Shown here one piece after another: positions 1 to 6,464 of a DNA stretch of 8,030 nucleotides (positions are counted from its first letter, which is position 1; each line of letters starts with the position of its first letter). Origin of the DNA: Caldifarciminota bacterium (lineage in GTDB: Bacteria; Hydrothermota; Tepidihabitantia; SM23-42); assembly GCA_023128195.1 (NCBI GenBank), contig JAGMEL010000394.1, positions 1-8,030 on the forward strand, written 5' to 3'. The position numbers and the translations under genes were made by a program. The notes beneath the pieces are model-generated. The model was not told where the DNA came from. It saw only the letters and a program-made list of their open reading frames with translations, and ran no database searches.

Positions 1-1690
1 CCTCTTTAAATTTATTGTGCGACCTGAGGTATAAATAATTATTATTTACCATCTTTTTTACAATCTCAAGATTGTATCTTAATCGCTCATCATATACTAT
101 TTTTGGTTTTTTAATATGAAATTTTGAAAAATCAAATGGGACATAATTAACAGTATCTTCTCTTATTTCAAAAACCAGACCTCTTGGTATTCGAAAATAG
201 TGAGGGCTTACCTGCTTTAAATCATTGTCTCTGAATGGGGTTGCAAAAAAGACACCTTTGCTGATTTTGGCAGCTACAAAACTTTCCAGCATCTCGATGA
301 ACTTTGTCTGAATTGCATAGGCATTATACGGTTTGTTATACTCAAACTTGTACAATTCTACAAGAAATGACTCAACCTCCTTTTGTACCTCTTTATAAAA
401 TTCTGGATACTCATCCTTTAAATATTTTATATACCAGGTTCGCCTGAGCAATTCTTTATCAATGATTACGAGATCCTGTCTTATCTTCTTGACTTTTTTC
501 AGATATATTGTAGGTGAATATATGTCCCAATAAGTGCAGATCAAGAGGCTCTTTTCAGGGAGTTGTTCAATATAAGAACGACCGAAATCCAGACCAAAGG
601 TATTATTCTTCAGGCTACAGGAATGGTAATTTAAAACTGGCACAACTATAGCAACAGGTAATACAATAAACCATTTAAGGTATTTGTTGATGAATTTCAG
701 ACCATAGGTGAAAACAATTATCAATGAAATGAGCCCGGGAATATAATATGACTCAATATCAGGGATGTGATAATTTATTGTGTAAAGGAGATTCAGCATG
801 AAGATACTAAAGAACAGCCAGAATTTTTTTCGTTCTGATTTGAAAAGATAATAGAAACCAAAAAAGACCGGGACAATAAGAATGTATAAAAAATCTTTCA
901 AGAATATTGAAAAGCCATTCAATAAATTATTAAAGATCGCATCTAAAGGCAGTGAAAACATCCAGACCTGATATTGTTTGCCAGTGATATGCCAGAACAG
1001 ACGTTGTACATTATATGCATTCCCCCAGGTGACTTCAGCACCACCAAGGGTTCTTGTAATAATATACAAATATAGTGATACTCCAAGTGATGCAAAAAGG
1101 ATTCCAAGAAGAATTTTTTTAAAATCAGATCGATAGACAAAGATAATATATAAAAATACAGGTAAACATAGAAAGAAGATGATAATATGGTTGGTCATGG
1201 ATAATCCAATAAGATACATTATAATATAAAGTCCTCTTTCATCGCGTAATTTAAACAGCAAATATATGATAAGTAGTACAAATAGTGTAGTTAAGGGATA
1301 GACTTCATTGGTTATTGATATACGCCAGATTGTTGGTGAAAAGGCGAATAGAGATACACATATCATAGGGCTTAATCTGTCTTTTAGTATCTGTTTTGTT
1401 ATCAGGTACAGAAATATTGCAGCAATAATAGTGAATATGGCAGATAGTAAATTTAGATTTATTATTGGTTCGCCCGGGATATGAGCAAAGAAATATGAAA
1501 TGAGGGTGTACAGGGGATAGCCGGTTGGATGAGCAATACCAAGTGTGTAACTGACAGCTGCAAGCTCTCCAGAATCGATTAGGTAAACAGTTGGACAGAG
1601 AGAGAAAAGGTAGATGGAGAACATGAGAATTGCAAGCATAGTGCATATTAGGTACTGTGGTCTGCTGAATTGTTTTATGCGTTCAATCAT
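1..1690 (-). CDS. DUF2723/TMEM260-like membrane glycosyltransferase, 3' end cut by window edge
   Basis: An open frame of 563 codons starts at the ATG at 1688-1690 and reaches base 1 without a stop, so the C-terminus is missing. I translated it codon by codon and found no frameshift. The first membrane segment (about residues 13-33) is followed by a loop with DSGE at 39-42 and HPTGYPLY at 54-61, the N-terminal signature of DUF2723 proteins. Further family-like blocks are MTNH near 170, VTWG near 220, ITGKQYQVW near 233-241 and YHIPDIESYY near 308-317. Many hydrophobic helices fill the first ~350 residues, and the rest looks soluble. The family has a GT-C-like architecture; human TMEM260 is a protein O-mannosyltransferase, and bacterial members are thought to transfer sugars from lipid carriers outside the cytoplasmic membrane. 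The sugar and acceptor here are unknown. No Shine-Dalgarno is visible before the ATG; an in-frame TTG five codons upstream is an alternative. It follows the DUF1844 gene across a repeat-filled spacer. Confidence 0.88.
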   Translation of the reverse strand, partial: MIERIKQFSRPQYLICTMLAILMFSIYLFSLCPTVYLIDSGELAAVSYTLGIAHPTGYPLYTLISYFFAHIPGEPIINLNLLSAIFTIIAAIFLYLITKQILKDRLSPMICVSLFAFSPTIWRISITNEVYPLTTLFVLLIIYLLFKLRDERGLYIIMYLIGLSMTNHIIIFFLCLPVFLYIIFVYRSDFKKILLGILFASLGVSLYLYIITRTLGGAEVTWGNAYNVQRLFWHITGKQYQVWMFSLPLDAIFNNLLNGFSIFLKDFLYILIVPVFFGFYYLFKSERKKFWLFFSIFMLNLLYTINYHIPDIESYYIPGLISLIIVFTYGLKFINKYLKWFIVLPVAIVVPVLNYHSCSLKNNTFGLDFGRSYIEQLPEKSLLICTYWDIYSPTIYLKKVKKIRQDLVIIDKELLRRTWYIKYLKDEYPEFYKEVQKEVESFLVELYKFEYNKPYNAYAIQTKFIEMLESFVAAKISKGVFFATPFRDNDLKQVSPHYFRIPRGLVFEIREDTVNYVPFDFSKFHIKKPKIVYDERLRYNLEIVKKMVNNNYLYLRSHNKFKE

Positions 1691-1702
1691 AGAAACGAGC
1701 AA

Positions 1703-1826
1703 GGTTATCAGGGCACCAGGACATTAGGAAATGGTTATCAGGGTACCAGGTTCTATTTTTTCCCTGATTTTCTGATATCCTGATGACCCTCATCCTGATA
1801 CTCTGATCATCTGATATCCTTTATCT
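1703..1826. repeat. Octamer-period degenerate repeat array in two opposed halves
   Basis: The spacer between the DUF1844 and DUF2723 genes is built of 8-bp words. In the right half CTGAT starts at 1764, 1772, 1780, 1795, 1803 and 1811, giving steps of 8, 8, 15, 8 and 8; the unit is CTGATNNN, with one degenerate 7-bp copy at 1788-1794. In the left half words ending in AGG occur at 1710, 1718, 1726, 1740 and 1748, and GGTTATCAGGGYACCAGG appears twice (1703-1720 and 1733-1750). The left words (ATCAGG) are the reverse complement of the right words (CCTGAT), so the two halves face each other around 1751-1762 and could fold together imperfectly. There is no T-run typical of an intrinsic terminator. 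Confidence 0.75.
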
Positions 1827-1828
1827 CA

Positions 1829-2134
1829 TTATTTTGCAAAATTTAGTCTTAGATTTGTAAGGCGGGTCTGAATATCCTTTTTTTGTTCAGGGCTGAGCTG
1901 TTGTTCCACAGTTTTATACAGAATATCTATGGTATCAATCGCAAGCTTTGCCTCTTCAATATCCTTCTTATGTTTTTGTGTTTCTGGATGAACAACAAGG
2001 TCCATATATGCCCATGCCTTTCCTTCTAAAGATAGAATATTCAAGTAAATAATATCCCTTACCTTTATAGGCTCTTCTAATAATTGAAGTCTTTCCTCTT
2101 TATTTTCTTCTTTTGCTTTTTTCTCTTCTATCAT
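1829..2134 (-). CDS. DUF1844 family protein
   Basis: This 101-residue soluble protein has a highly charged N-terminus (residues 1-17, rich in K and E) followed by a helical domain. The core, from about residue 29 to the end, matches the DUF1844 pattern: a helix with a small-residue stretch (LEGKAWAYMDLV), a proline turn, then DIEEAKLAIDTIDILY, followed by LSPEQKKDIQ and a final helix LTNLRLNF. Members of this family are usually about 90-120 residues and have no assigned biochemical function. The ATG at 2132-2134 lies 5 nt downstream of a perfect TATAAT, so the transcript probably begins at or next to the start codon, and no Shine-Dalgarno is present. Downstream lie the octamer array and the DUF2723 gene, which may be co-transcribed. 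The family call rests on remembered patterns rather than a search. Confidence 0.8.
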   Translation of the reverse strand: MIEEKKAKEENKEERLQLLEEPIKVRDIIYLNILSLEGKAWAYMDLVVHPETQKHKKDIEEAKLAIDTIDILYKTVEQQLSPEQKKDIQTRLTNLRLNFAK

Positions 2135-2139
2135 ATGAA

Positions 2140-2167
2140 ATTATATCAAAAATTTTTTTAAAGTCAA
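2140..2167 (-). promoter_or_regulatory. Sigma-70-type promoter for the DUF1844 gene, predicted leaderless
   Basis: On the minus strand TTGACT (2167-2162) is followed by a 16-nt A/T-only-but-one spacer and a perfect TATAAT (2145-2140). The ATG begins at 2134 with only five bases between. Transcription starting the usual 6-7 nt after the -10 box would put +1 at the A of the ATG or right beside it. The promoter lies in the 40-bp gap after the radical SAM gene, so DUF1844 can be expressed independently of it. Confidence 0.75.
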
Positions 2168-2174
2168 GTTCAAT

Positions 2175-3290
2175 TTAAATGTAAAAAAAACAGCAGGCGC
2201 GGCAGACTGGAAAAAACTGGCGGTTTTTTATGCGACGGCGCAGTATCTTCATTTTTTTATTGTTCCAGAGAACATGAAAGTTTTCTTGTCGACAATTCCC
2301 CAGGATATAATCTGGGCATGATTCTACGTCGCCCGAAGCAAGGATTGTTGCTGTTTTCCACATAGCCCGGCATTTGCCCTGAAAGATTGAGTAGAAATAG
2401 TTATCCACATTGTAGTATGCCTTTAATTGTTCAGGATTAAATGAAGGAAAAATCTCGACGGGTATGCCGCGTTCTTTTTTCAGGTTATCGAGTAAATTCT
2501 GAATTTTAGTAAAGTTCGTTGGTGTATTACAGGAAACATCTGCACCCTGCCAGTAATTTAAATTACGGTGCAGATGTTTTTGCAGGAAAAGACGATGGGC
2601 AGCGAGACTTTTCGAATCAATGAACAGCGGATGCAAAAATTGTATACTCTCGGCTTGAATATCATACCCTATTTTTATTACCTCTTGCATTGCAGGTTCA
2701 TTTGTGAAGTTCAACATGGAATTTATGCGTATTACTGGTAATCTGCTATGTTTCTTCAATTTATTCATTTTAGCAAGCCCTGTCATGATGCGGTCAAAAG
2801 TGCCCTTAACACCTCGGATTTTATCATGTATTTGTTTTGGTCCATCAATTGATATATGGATTCTATTTACATTCATACGTATGATCTCTTCTGCATATTT
2901 ACTTAAGAAAGTACCATTGGTTGTGATTACCAGAAATAAACCGCTTTTCTTTATGTACGATATTAAATCGACAATTTCTGGATAGACAAATGGTTCTCCA
3001 CCAGATAAATGAATGCGCGGTTGAAATCTTTTTATCTGGTCTATTATCTTAATCCAGCCACCTATTTCCATTTCAGGGTTTGGTTTTCTGAGTCTTTCAA
3101 AACACATTGAACATTTTAAATTACATCGGTCTGTTGGATAAAAATTGATCGCTTCAGGAAAGAATGCCCGGGCTTTTAATAGATTGGAAAAAGTATAGCT
3201 CAAATTTGAACCCAGTCTGCACCAAATAAATAAAGGTGCGTTCTGAGGATTATATATTAATGTCCTCAGTTTTTTCGCTATCTTGTTCAC
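2175..3290 (-). CDS. Radical SAM/SPASM domain protein, substrate unknown
   Basis: A 371-residue protein with the radical SAM cluster motif CNLKCSMC (C56, C60, C63), which binds the [4Fe-4S] cluster that cleaves S-adenosylmethionine. GGEP at 97-100, TTNG at 123-126 and SIDG at 147-150 are core barrel motifs of this superfamily. The C-terminal part has a SPASM-like pattern: C307, then ASGDVESC ending at C325, GNC ending at C333, LWNN at 341-344 and CRACC at 363-367, which fits auxiliary Fe-S clusters. Residues 1-45 precede the barrel and are partly hydrophobic. SPASM enzymes modify peptides, proteins or small molecules; nothing here identifies the substrate, and no small precursor-peptide gene is visible nearby. 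The start is a GTG at 3288-3290, one base after the stop of the QueG-like gene, with no Shine-Dalgarno; the next plausible start, TTG at codon 30, would remove conserved sequence less cleanly. The gene ends CCFFYI over a run of eight T. Confidence 0.88.
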   Translation of the reverse strand: MNKIAKKLRTLIYNPQNAPLFIWCRLGSNLSYTFSNLLKARAFFPEAINFYPTDRCNLKCSMCFERLRKPNPEMEIGGWIKIIDQIKRFQPRIHLSGGEPFVYPEIVDLISYIKKSGLFLVITTNGTFLSKYAEEIIRMNVNRIHISIDGPKQIHDKIRGVKGTFDRIMTGLAKMNKLKKHSRLPVIRINSMLNFTNEPAMQEVIKIGYDIQAESIQFLHPLFIDSKSLAAHRLFLQKHLHRNLNYWQGADVSCNTPTNFTKIQNLLDNLKKERGIPVEIFPSFNPEQLKAYYNVDNYFYSIFQGKCRAMWKTATILASGDVESCPDYILGNCRQENFHVLWNNKKMKILRRRIKNRQFFPVCRACCFFYI

Positions 3291-3291
3291 T

Positions 3292-4317
3292 TTAAAAATT
3301 TGCTATTGCCCACTGAGCAGTTTTGGAGAGCACGTCATCTTGAATCCTGGCAAACTTTTTTAGAATTGGCAGTGTTTTTTTATCTTTTATATTCCCGAGG
3401 GCGATGAGTGCATTTCTTTTTATTGCTTTAAAATTTATCCATGTGGCAGTAATCTGATTATTGGGGAATCTCTGTCTGTACTCGTTTTCCTCCATTTGCA
3501 AAACATCTGATAATGATATAGATGAGCCGACATAACCTAAATCTGTGCGCGGACTGTGTGGTTTCACATTTTTATTTGCCGGACATACATCCTGACAGAT
3601 TGTGCAGCCATATAAGCGATTTCCCCAGGCGCGGGCAATATCATCAGGAATAATGCCATACCAGTTTGTCAGTGCCTGAATGCATCGATTACAGTTTAGT
3701 ACGTAAGGATAGACTATTGCTTCGGTCGGACAGGCATCAATACATTTTTGGCAGTTACCACAATCAATCTCACTGCCGGCATCAGGTTCAATTTCAATAT
3801 CGGTTATGATTTCACCAAGGACAATCCACGAACCATACGTTTGGTTTATAATGATGCAGTGTTTACCATAATAACCGATTCCACTTCGTTGGGCAATAGG
3901 TTTTTCAGGTACCGGACCATTTGAAAAGATGCGGTATGTAGCACCAGTTTCTTTTTTTATGAATTGTCCCAGTTTCTTCAATCTCTTTTTTAAATCAAGA
4001 TAATAATTTCTCCAGGTGTATCTGGCTATGAGACCATGCGGTTTACCCGGCTCAGACAGGTCTGTTTTTTCATCAGTTAAATAGCACTGGCATGCAGCAA
4101 TTATTGATTTTGCATGGGGGAGTTTTGTTTTAACATCACAAAAAGTGTTAATATTGTTAATATGATAACTTTCATTGATAAATAGACCTTTGTTTTTCTG
4201 GTCTAATATATTTTTTGATGCTCTGGAAAATGGTTCTGCAGTTGTAATTCTTATTTCATCAATACCGAGCTGGTTGCCAAAGTTTTTTATGTCTTTGGCA
4301 TTAATCACAGCTTGCAT
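3292..4317 (-). CDS. queG: QueG-like epoxyqueuosine reductase homologue, divergent active site
   Basis: At 341 residues this is close to the usual QueG length. QueG is a cytoplasmic cobalamin and Fe-S enzyme that reduces epoxyqueuosine to queuosine in tRNA. The double-cluster ferredoxin part is intact: CGNCQKCIDACP (C186, C189, C192, C196), then C212 in NRCIQAL and CTICQDVCP (C238, C241, C245). A cobalamin-domain block around SGIGYYGK (145-152) matches the family G-GW-GK motif. The C-terminal HEAT-like tail (about 296-341, RNALIALGNIKDKKTLPIL) is also typical. It departs from classical QueG at 131-136, FSNGPV, where most members have VDTGPV or VDTAPV; the proposed proton-donor aspartate is Ser132 here. 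It also has CIQALTNW in place of the usual CISYLTIE. It may be a paralogue with another substrate, so the symbol is tentative. No Shine-Dalgarno or promoter is evident before the ATG. The next gene starts one base after the stop, which suggests translational coupling. Confidence 0.82.
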   Translation of the reverse strand: MQAVINAKDIKNFGNQLGIDEIRITTAEPFSRASKNILDQKNKGLFINESYHINNINTFCDVKTKLPHAKSIIAACQCYLTDEKTDLSEPGKPHGLIARYTWRNYYLDLKKRLKKLGQFIKKETGATYRIFSNGPVPEKPIAQRSGIGYYGKHCIIINQTYGSWIVLGEIITDIEIEPDAGSEIDCGNCQKCIDACPTEAIVYPYVLNCNRCIQALTNWYGIIPDDIARAWGNRLYGCTICQDVCPANKNVKPHSPRTDLGYVGSSISLSDVLQMEENEYRQRFPNNQITATWINFKAIKRNALIALGNIKDKKTLPILKKFARIQDDVLSKTAQWAIANF

Positions 4318-4332
4318 AAGGAAAAGATGAGG

Positions 4333-4440
4333 TTGCGAAGTTAGGAAGTTCAGAGTTGTTCTGCTTCATAATCTCAGAACTTCAAAATATCATAGCTTGA
4401 TGTCTTTAACTCCCTGCTTCCTCGTAGATTCATAAATCAG
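4333..4440. repeat. Second octamer-period array, consensus unlike the first
   Basis: The 131-bp gap upstream of the QueG-like gene contains GAAG at 4337 and 4345 (8 apart), then octamers in register from 4364: CTTCATAA, TCTCAGAA, CTTCAAAA, TATCATAG, with TCA at 4366, 4374, 4382 and 4390, and again in phase at 4430. An inverted pair GAAGTTCAGAG (4345-4355) and CTCAGAACTTC (4373-4383) matches at 10 of 11 positions around a 17-nt loop. There is no T-run, so I do not call a terminator. I saw no promoter in this gap. Confidence 0.55.
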
Positions 4441-4448
4441 AGATGCGG

Positions 4449-4673
4449 CTATTTCAAGAGAATACCAAGGGGGAAGAAAACCAGATATCCAACAGCAAGA
4501 AGTATCGGAGCGAGAGTAATATCTCCAGCTGCCAGAAGAACAAAACCAATAATAAGTAAAATTAATCCTATACCAAAGAACATTGTATTCTTTTTTGAAA
4601 ATTTTGTATCAAGTAAAACTTCGTGTTTTTGTTCTTTCTTTTTGTCTTTTTCTTTCTTCCTCTTTTTTGCCAT
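4449..4673 (-). CDS. Small two-helix membrane protein, DUF3098-like
   Basis: A 74-residue protein with a very lysine-rich N-terminus (residues 1-17) followed by FSKKNTMFFGIGLILLIIG and a second hydrophobic stretch. The likely membrane segments are residues 31-49 and 52-73, joined by the short AGDITLAP turn. The N-terminal positive charge suggests the first tail stays in the cytoplasm. The arrangement F-x-K-K-N before helix 1 and ITLAPILL at the start of helix 2 resembles DUF3098, a small membrane family known mainly from Bacteroidota; its function is unknown. This gene has the clearest ribosome binding site in the window. It sits between the lipoprotein gene (107 bp upstream) and the QueG-like gene (131 bp downstream), both across repeat-bearing gaps, so its operon membership is uncertain. 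Confidence 0.75.
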   Translation of the reverse strand: MAKKRKKEKDKKKEQKHEVLLDTKFSKKNTMFFGIGLILLIIGFVLLAAGDITLAPILLAVGYLVFFPLGILLK

Positions 4674-4679
4674 TTAAGA

Positions 4680-4686
4680 CTCCTTT
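4680..4686 (-). promoter_or_regulatory. Shine-Dalgarno AAAGGAG for the small membrane protein gene
   Basis: AAAGGAG lies 6 nt before the ATG at 4671-4673, an ideal anti-16S match and spacing. It fixes that start. It also shows that this genome does use Shine-Dalgarno initiation, which makes the missing sites in front of the other genes meaningful. Confidence 0.85.
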
Positions 4687-4701
4687 TTTAAAACATATGC
4701 G

Positions 4702-4740
4702 AATTTCTCGAATTACTACAAATTTCCCGAATATTGTTTG
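4702..4740. repeat. Short AATT-based word repeat in the gap after the lipoprotein gene
   Basis: AATT recurs at 4702, 4711 and 4721 with AATA at 4730, giving words of about 9-10 bp: AATTTCTCG, AATTACTACA, AATTTCCCG. The words TTTCTCG and CTAC resemble pieces of the 6800-6850 stretch (TTTCGAGATTTTCGAGAAA, TTTCTACTAC). This is a weaker array than the others and may be only a few units of a dispersed repeat. Confidence 0.4.
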
Positions 4741-4780
4741 CGGGTTTTGCTTTCATTTGCATAGTTCTCCAACAGAATCA

Positions 4781-6415
4781 TCATTTTGAAACTTCGGTTA
4801 ATTTTTCAAACTCACCATTTTGTATCTGGTAAATATTAGAGGCTTTTCTGTGCTTTAAAATCTTTGATATCAAGCCCGGTAGAGCACTTCGGTCATACTT
4901 TTTGAGTCCGCTCAATCGCCATAGAGTGTAAAAGAATTTGGCTGCAAAATCACTTTCTGTATAACCCTGTTTTTTGAATTCTATTAATGTGAGGCTATCA
5001 ATTGCTGAAGGTGCTGCAAAGATTGCCCCCTCAACATATTTTTCACCAAGGCGCGGAACTTTTTCATGGCGAAACGTGCTTGTGCCTAAAAGTTGTACAT
5101 GTTCCAAGCCATAGTATGCAATTTGTGGTGCAGTATTTATTATCATATCTTTATCCATTGATAAGAAAATGGCTTCAGGGCTTTTTTCTTCCATTGTTTT
5201 AAGCTCCCATTTCAAAGTAATTGAATCGGGTTCAAAACTGACCATTGAAACGATCTCGCGATTATTTTTAATAACCTCCTTGGCAAAACAATTGGCAACT
5301 TCTTTATATTCGGCAATGTTTGGATATAAAATTGCAAATTTATTTATTCCAAGATCATACATACTGTATTGTGCAATCGCCCTTGCTTGTTCTTCATCGC
5401 TCTGTCCCGCCGTAAAAATATGAGGTATTCTTTCGAATTTTGGTTCTGAAGTCATTGGCAGGATTACAGGAATTCCCTTACCATAAGCCAGGCCACAAAC
5501 GCCAAATGCCTCAATCAAACGAATTGGTGCGATGAGAAAATCAACGTGAATATCTTCGATCAATTTTGCCGCAGCAACGGTTGCCTCAATAGGATCAGAT
5601 TTGGTGTCGAGATAATGGAGGGAAAATGGTAATTTTTTCTTATTAAATATATTAATGATTTCCAATAGTTCTTGGCCATAATTGGTGTATTCGCCAGTCA
5701 GTGATAGCAAAATACCTGCCCGTCCTGTTGTTGTACCAAGTCCAATAAATCTTTTATATTCCTCAACTTCAAAACTATATTTGGTTTTGGGAAAACGTCT
5801 TAAGAGAAGGTTAAAATCGCGTTCTGCTTCCTTCTTTTTACCTTCACGCGTCTCAATCTGAGCAAGGTTATACAGAATGTGTTCATCAACTGCATCGGCC
5901 ATAAAGATTCTATGTAATTTTTCTAATTGTTTTATTGAGAGTTCGGGTAATATCTTAATTATACGTACAAAAGCCTTTTTTTGTTTTGTTGAATCATTGG
6001 TCTGTGTATAAAATTTTGTTAGATAATAAGCGGCTTTATAGTCCTTAGCAAGTTGAAAATAGGATTCACCGGCTAACGAGGTTGCATTAAGATAATAAGA
6101 TGAATTAGGGAACTCTTTTATAAATTTTTCTCCTAATGATCCTGCACTCTTAAATTTATCTAATTTGAAATAGGAAAAAGCAATCAGATATAATGCTGGC
6201 TCATAGGCTTCAGTATTTTTATATTTGTCGATAACTTTTTTAAACTCATTGATTGCATTCGGATAATCCTTTTCTTTAAAATAAGTATTACCCCTTTCAT
6301 AAATGACTGCTGCTTTTTCTTCAGCTATACTTGCTTCATACTTTTCTAAAACAGTGGGTTTGATATGGGCACAAGCAATAAATAGAATAATTACGAACCA
6401 CAATAACTTCTTCAT
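4781..6415 (-). CDS. Lipoprotein with TPR repeats and a type 1 periplasmic-binding-protein-like domain
   Basis: The 544-residue product begins MKKLLWFVIILFIAC, a lipoprotein signal peptide with a lipobox ending at Cys15, so it should be lipid-anchored outside the cytoplasmic membrane. Residues about 35-225 are TPR-like: AVIYERGNTYFKEKDYPNAI, then ALYLIAFSYFKLDKFKSA, and a later unit LYNLAQIETREGKKKEAERD with RRFPKTKYS. From about residue 231 the sequence resembles receptor-type (leucine-binding-protein-like) folds: GRAGILLSLTGEYTNYGQE, DFLIAPIRLIEA, GIPVILPMTSEP, FAILYPN and PEAIFLSMD. TPR plus this fold is the architecture of E. coli LpoA (YraM), the outer-membrane activator of penicillin-binding protein 1A, though LpoA is longer (about 680 residues). 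A peptidoglycan-synthesis role is inference; it could instead be a ligand sensor or a transport receptor. The start is fixed by a promoter whose predicted +1 falls on the ATG; there is no Shine-Dalgarno. Confidence 0.85.
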   Translation of the reverse strand: MKKLLWFVIILFIACAHIKPTVLEKYEASIAEEKAAVIYERGNTYFKEKDYPNAINEFKKVIDKYKNTEAYEPALYLIAFSYFKLDKFKSAGSLGEKFIKEFPNSSYYLNATSLAGESYFQLAKDYKAAYYLTKFYTQTNDSTKQKKAFVRIIKILPELSIKQLEKLHRIFMADAVDEHILYNLAQIETREGKKKEAERDFNLLLRRFPKTKYSFEVEEYKRFIGLGTTTGRAGILLSLTGEYTNYGQELLEIINIFNKKKLPFSLHYLDTKSDPIEATVAAAKLIEDIHVDFLIAPIRLIEAFGVCGLAYGKGIPVILPMTSEPKFERIPHIFTAGQSDEEQARAIAQYSMYDLGINKFAILYPNIAEYKEVANCFAKEVIKNNREIVSMVSFEPDSITLKWELKTMEEKSPEAIFLSMDKDMIINTAPQIAYYGLEHVQLLGTSTFRHEKVPRLGEKYVEGAIFAAPSAIDSLTLIEFKKQGYTESDFAAKFFYTLWRLSGLKKYDRSALPGLISKILKHRKASNIYQIQNGEFEKLTEVSK

Positions 6416-6421
6416 ATTTAT

Positions 6422-6449
6422 ATATTAGCCAAAAAAAGATTTATGTCAA
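6422..6449 (-). promoter_or_regulatory. Sigma-70-type promoter for the lipoprotein gene, predicted leaderless
   Basis: On the minus strand a perfect TTGACA (6449-6444), a 16-nt spacer, and TAATAT (6427-6422) are followed by exactly six bases and then the ATG at 6415. The expected transcription start is the A of the ATG. The promoter lies just left of the hairpin cluster, so the lipoprotein gene need not be read from the G1P dehydrogenase promoter. Confidence 0.7.
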
Positions 6450-6464
6450 CAGAGACAAGATAAA

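Noticed and set aside
943..1646. Two minus-strand frames (943-1140 and 1305-1646)
   Set aside because: Both lie inside the DUF2723 gene in another frame and encode Cys/His-rich sequence without recognisable motifs.
2198..2220. Frameshift at the T8 run near the end of the radical SAM gene
   Set aside because: The frame reads through the conserved CRACC motif just before the run and ends six codons later, so the domain is complete either way.
2704..2985. Plus-strand frame of 93 codons opposite the radical SAM gene
   Set aside because: It is antisense to conserved radical SAM motifs and has no start signal. The same applies to plus-strand frames at 4583-4789, 5002-5202, 5169-5423 and 7463-7816.
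4345..4383. Inverted repeat as a terminator of the small membrane protein gene
   Set aside because: It has a mismatch, a 17-nt loop and no T-run, and it fits the octamer array.
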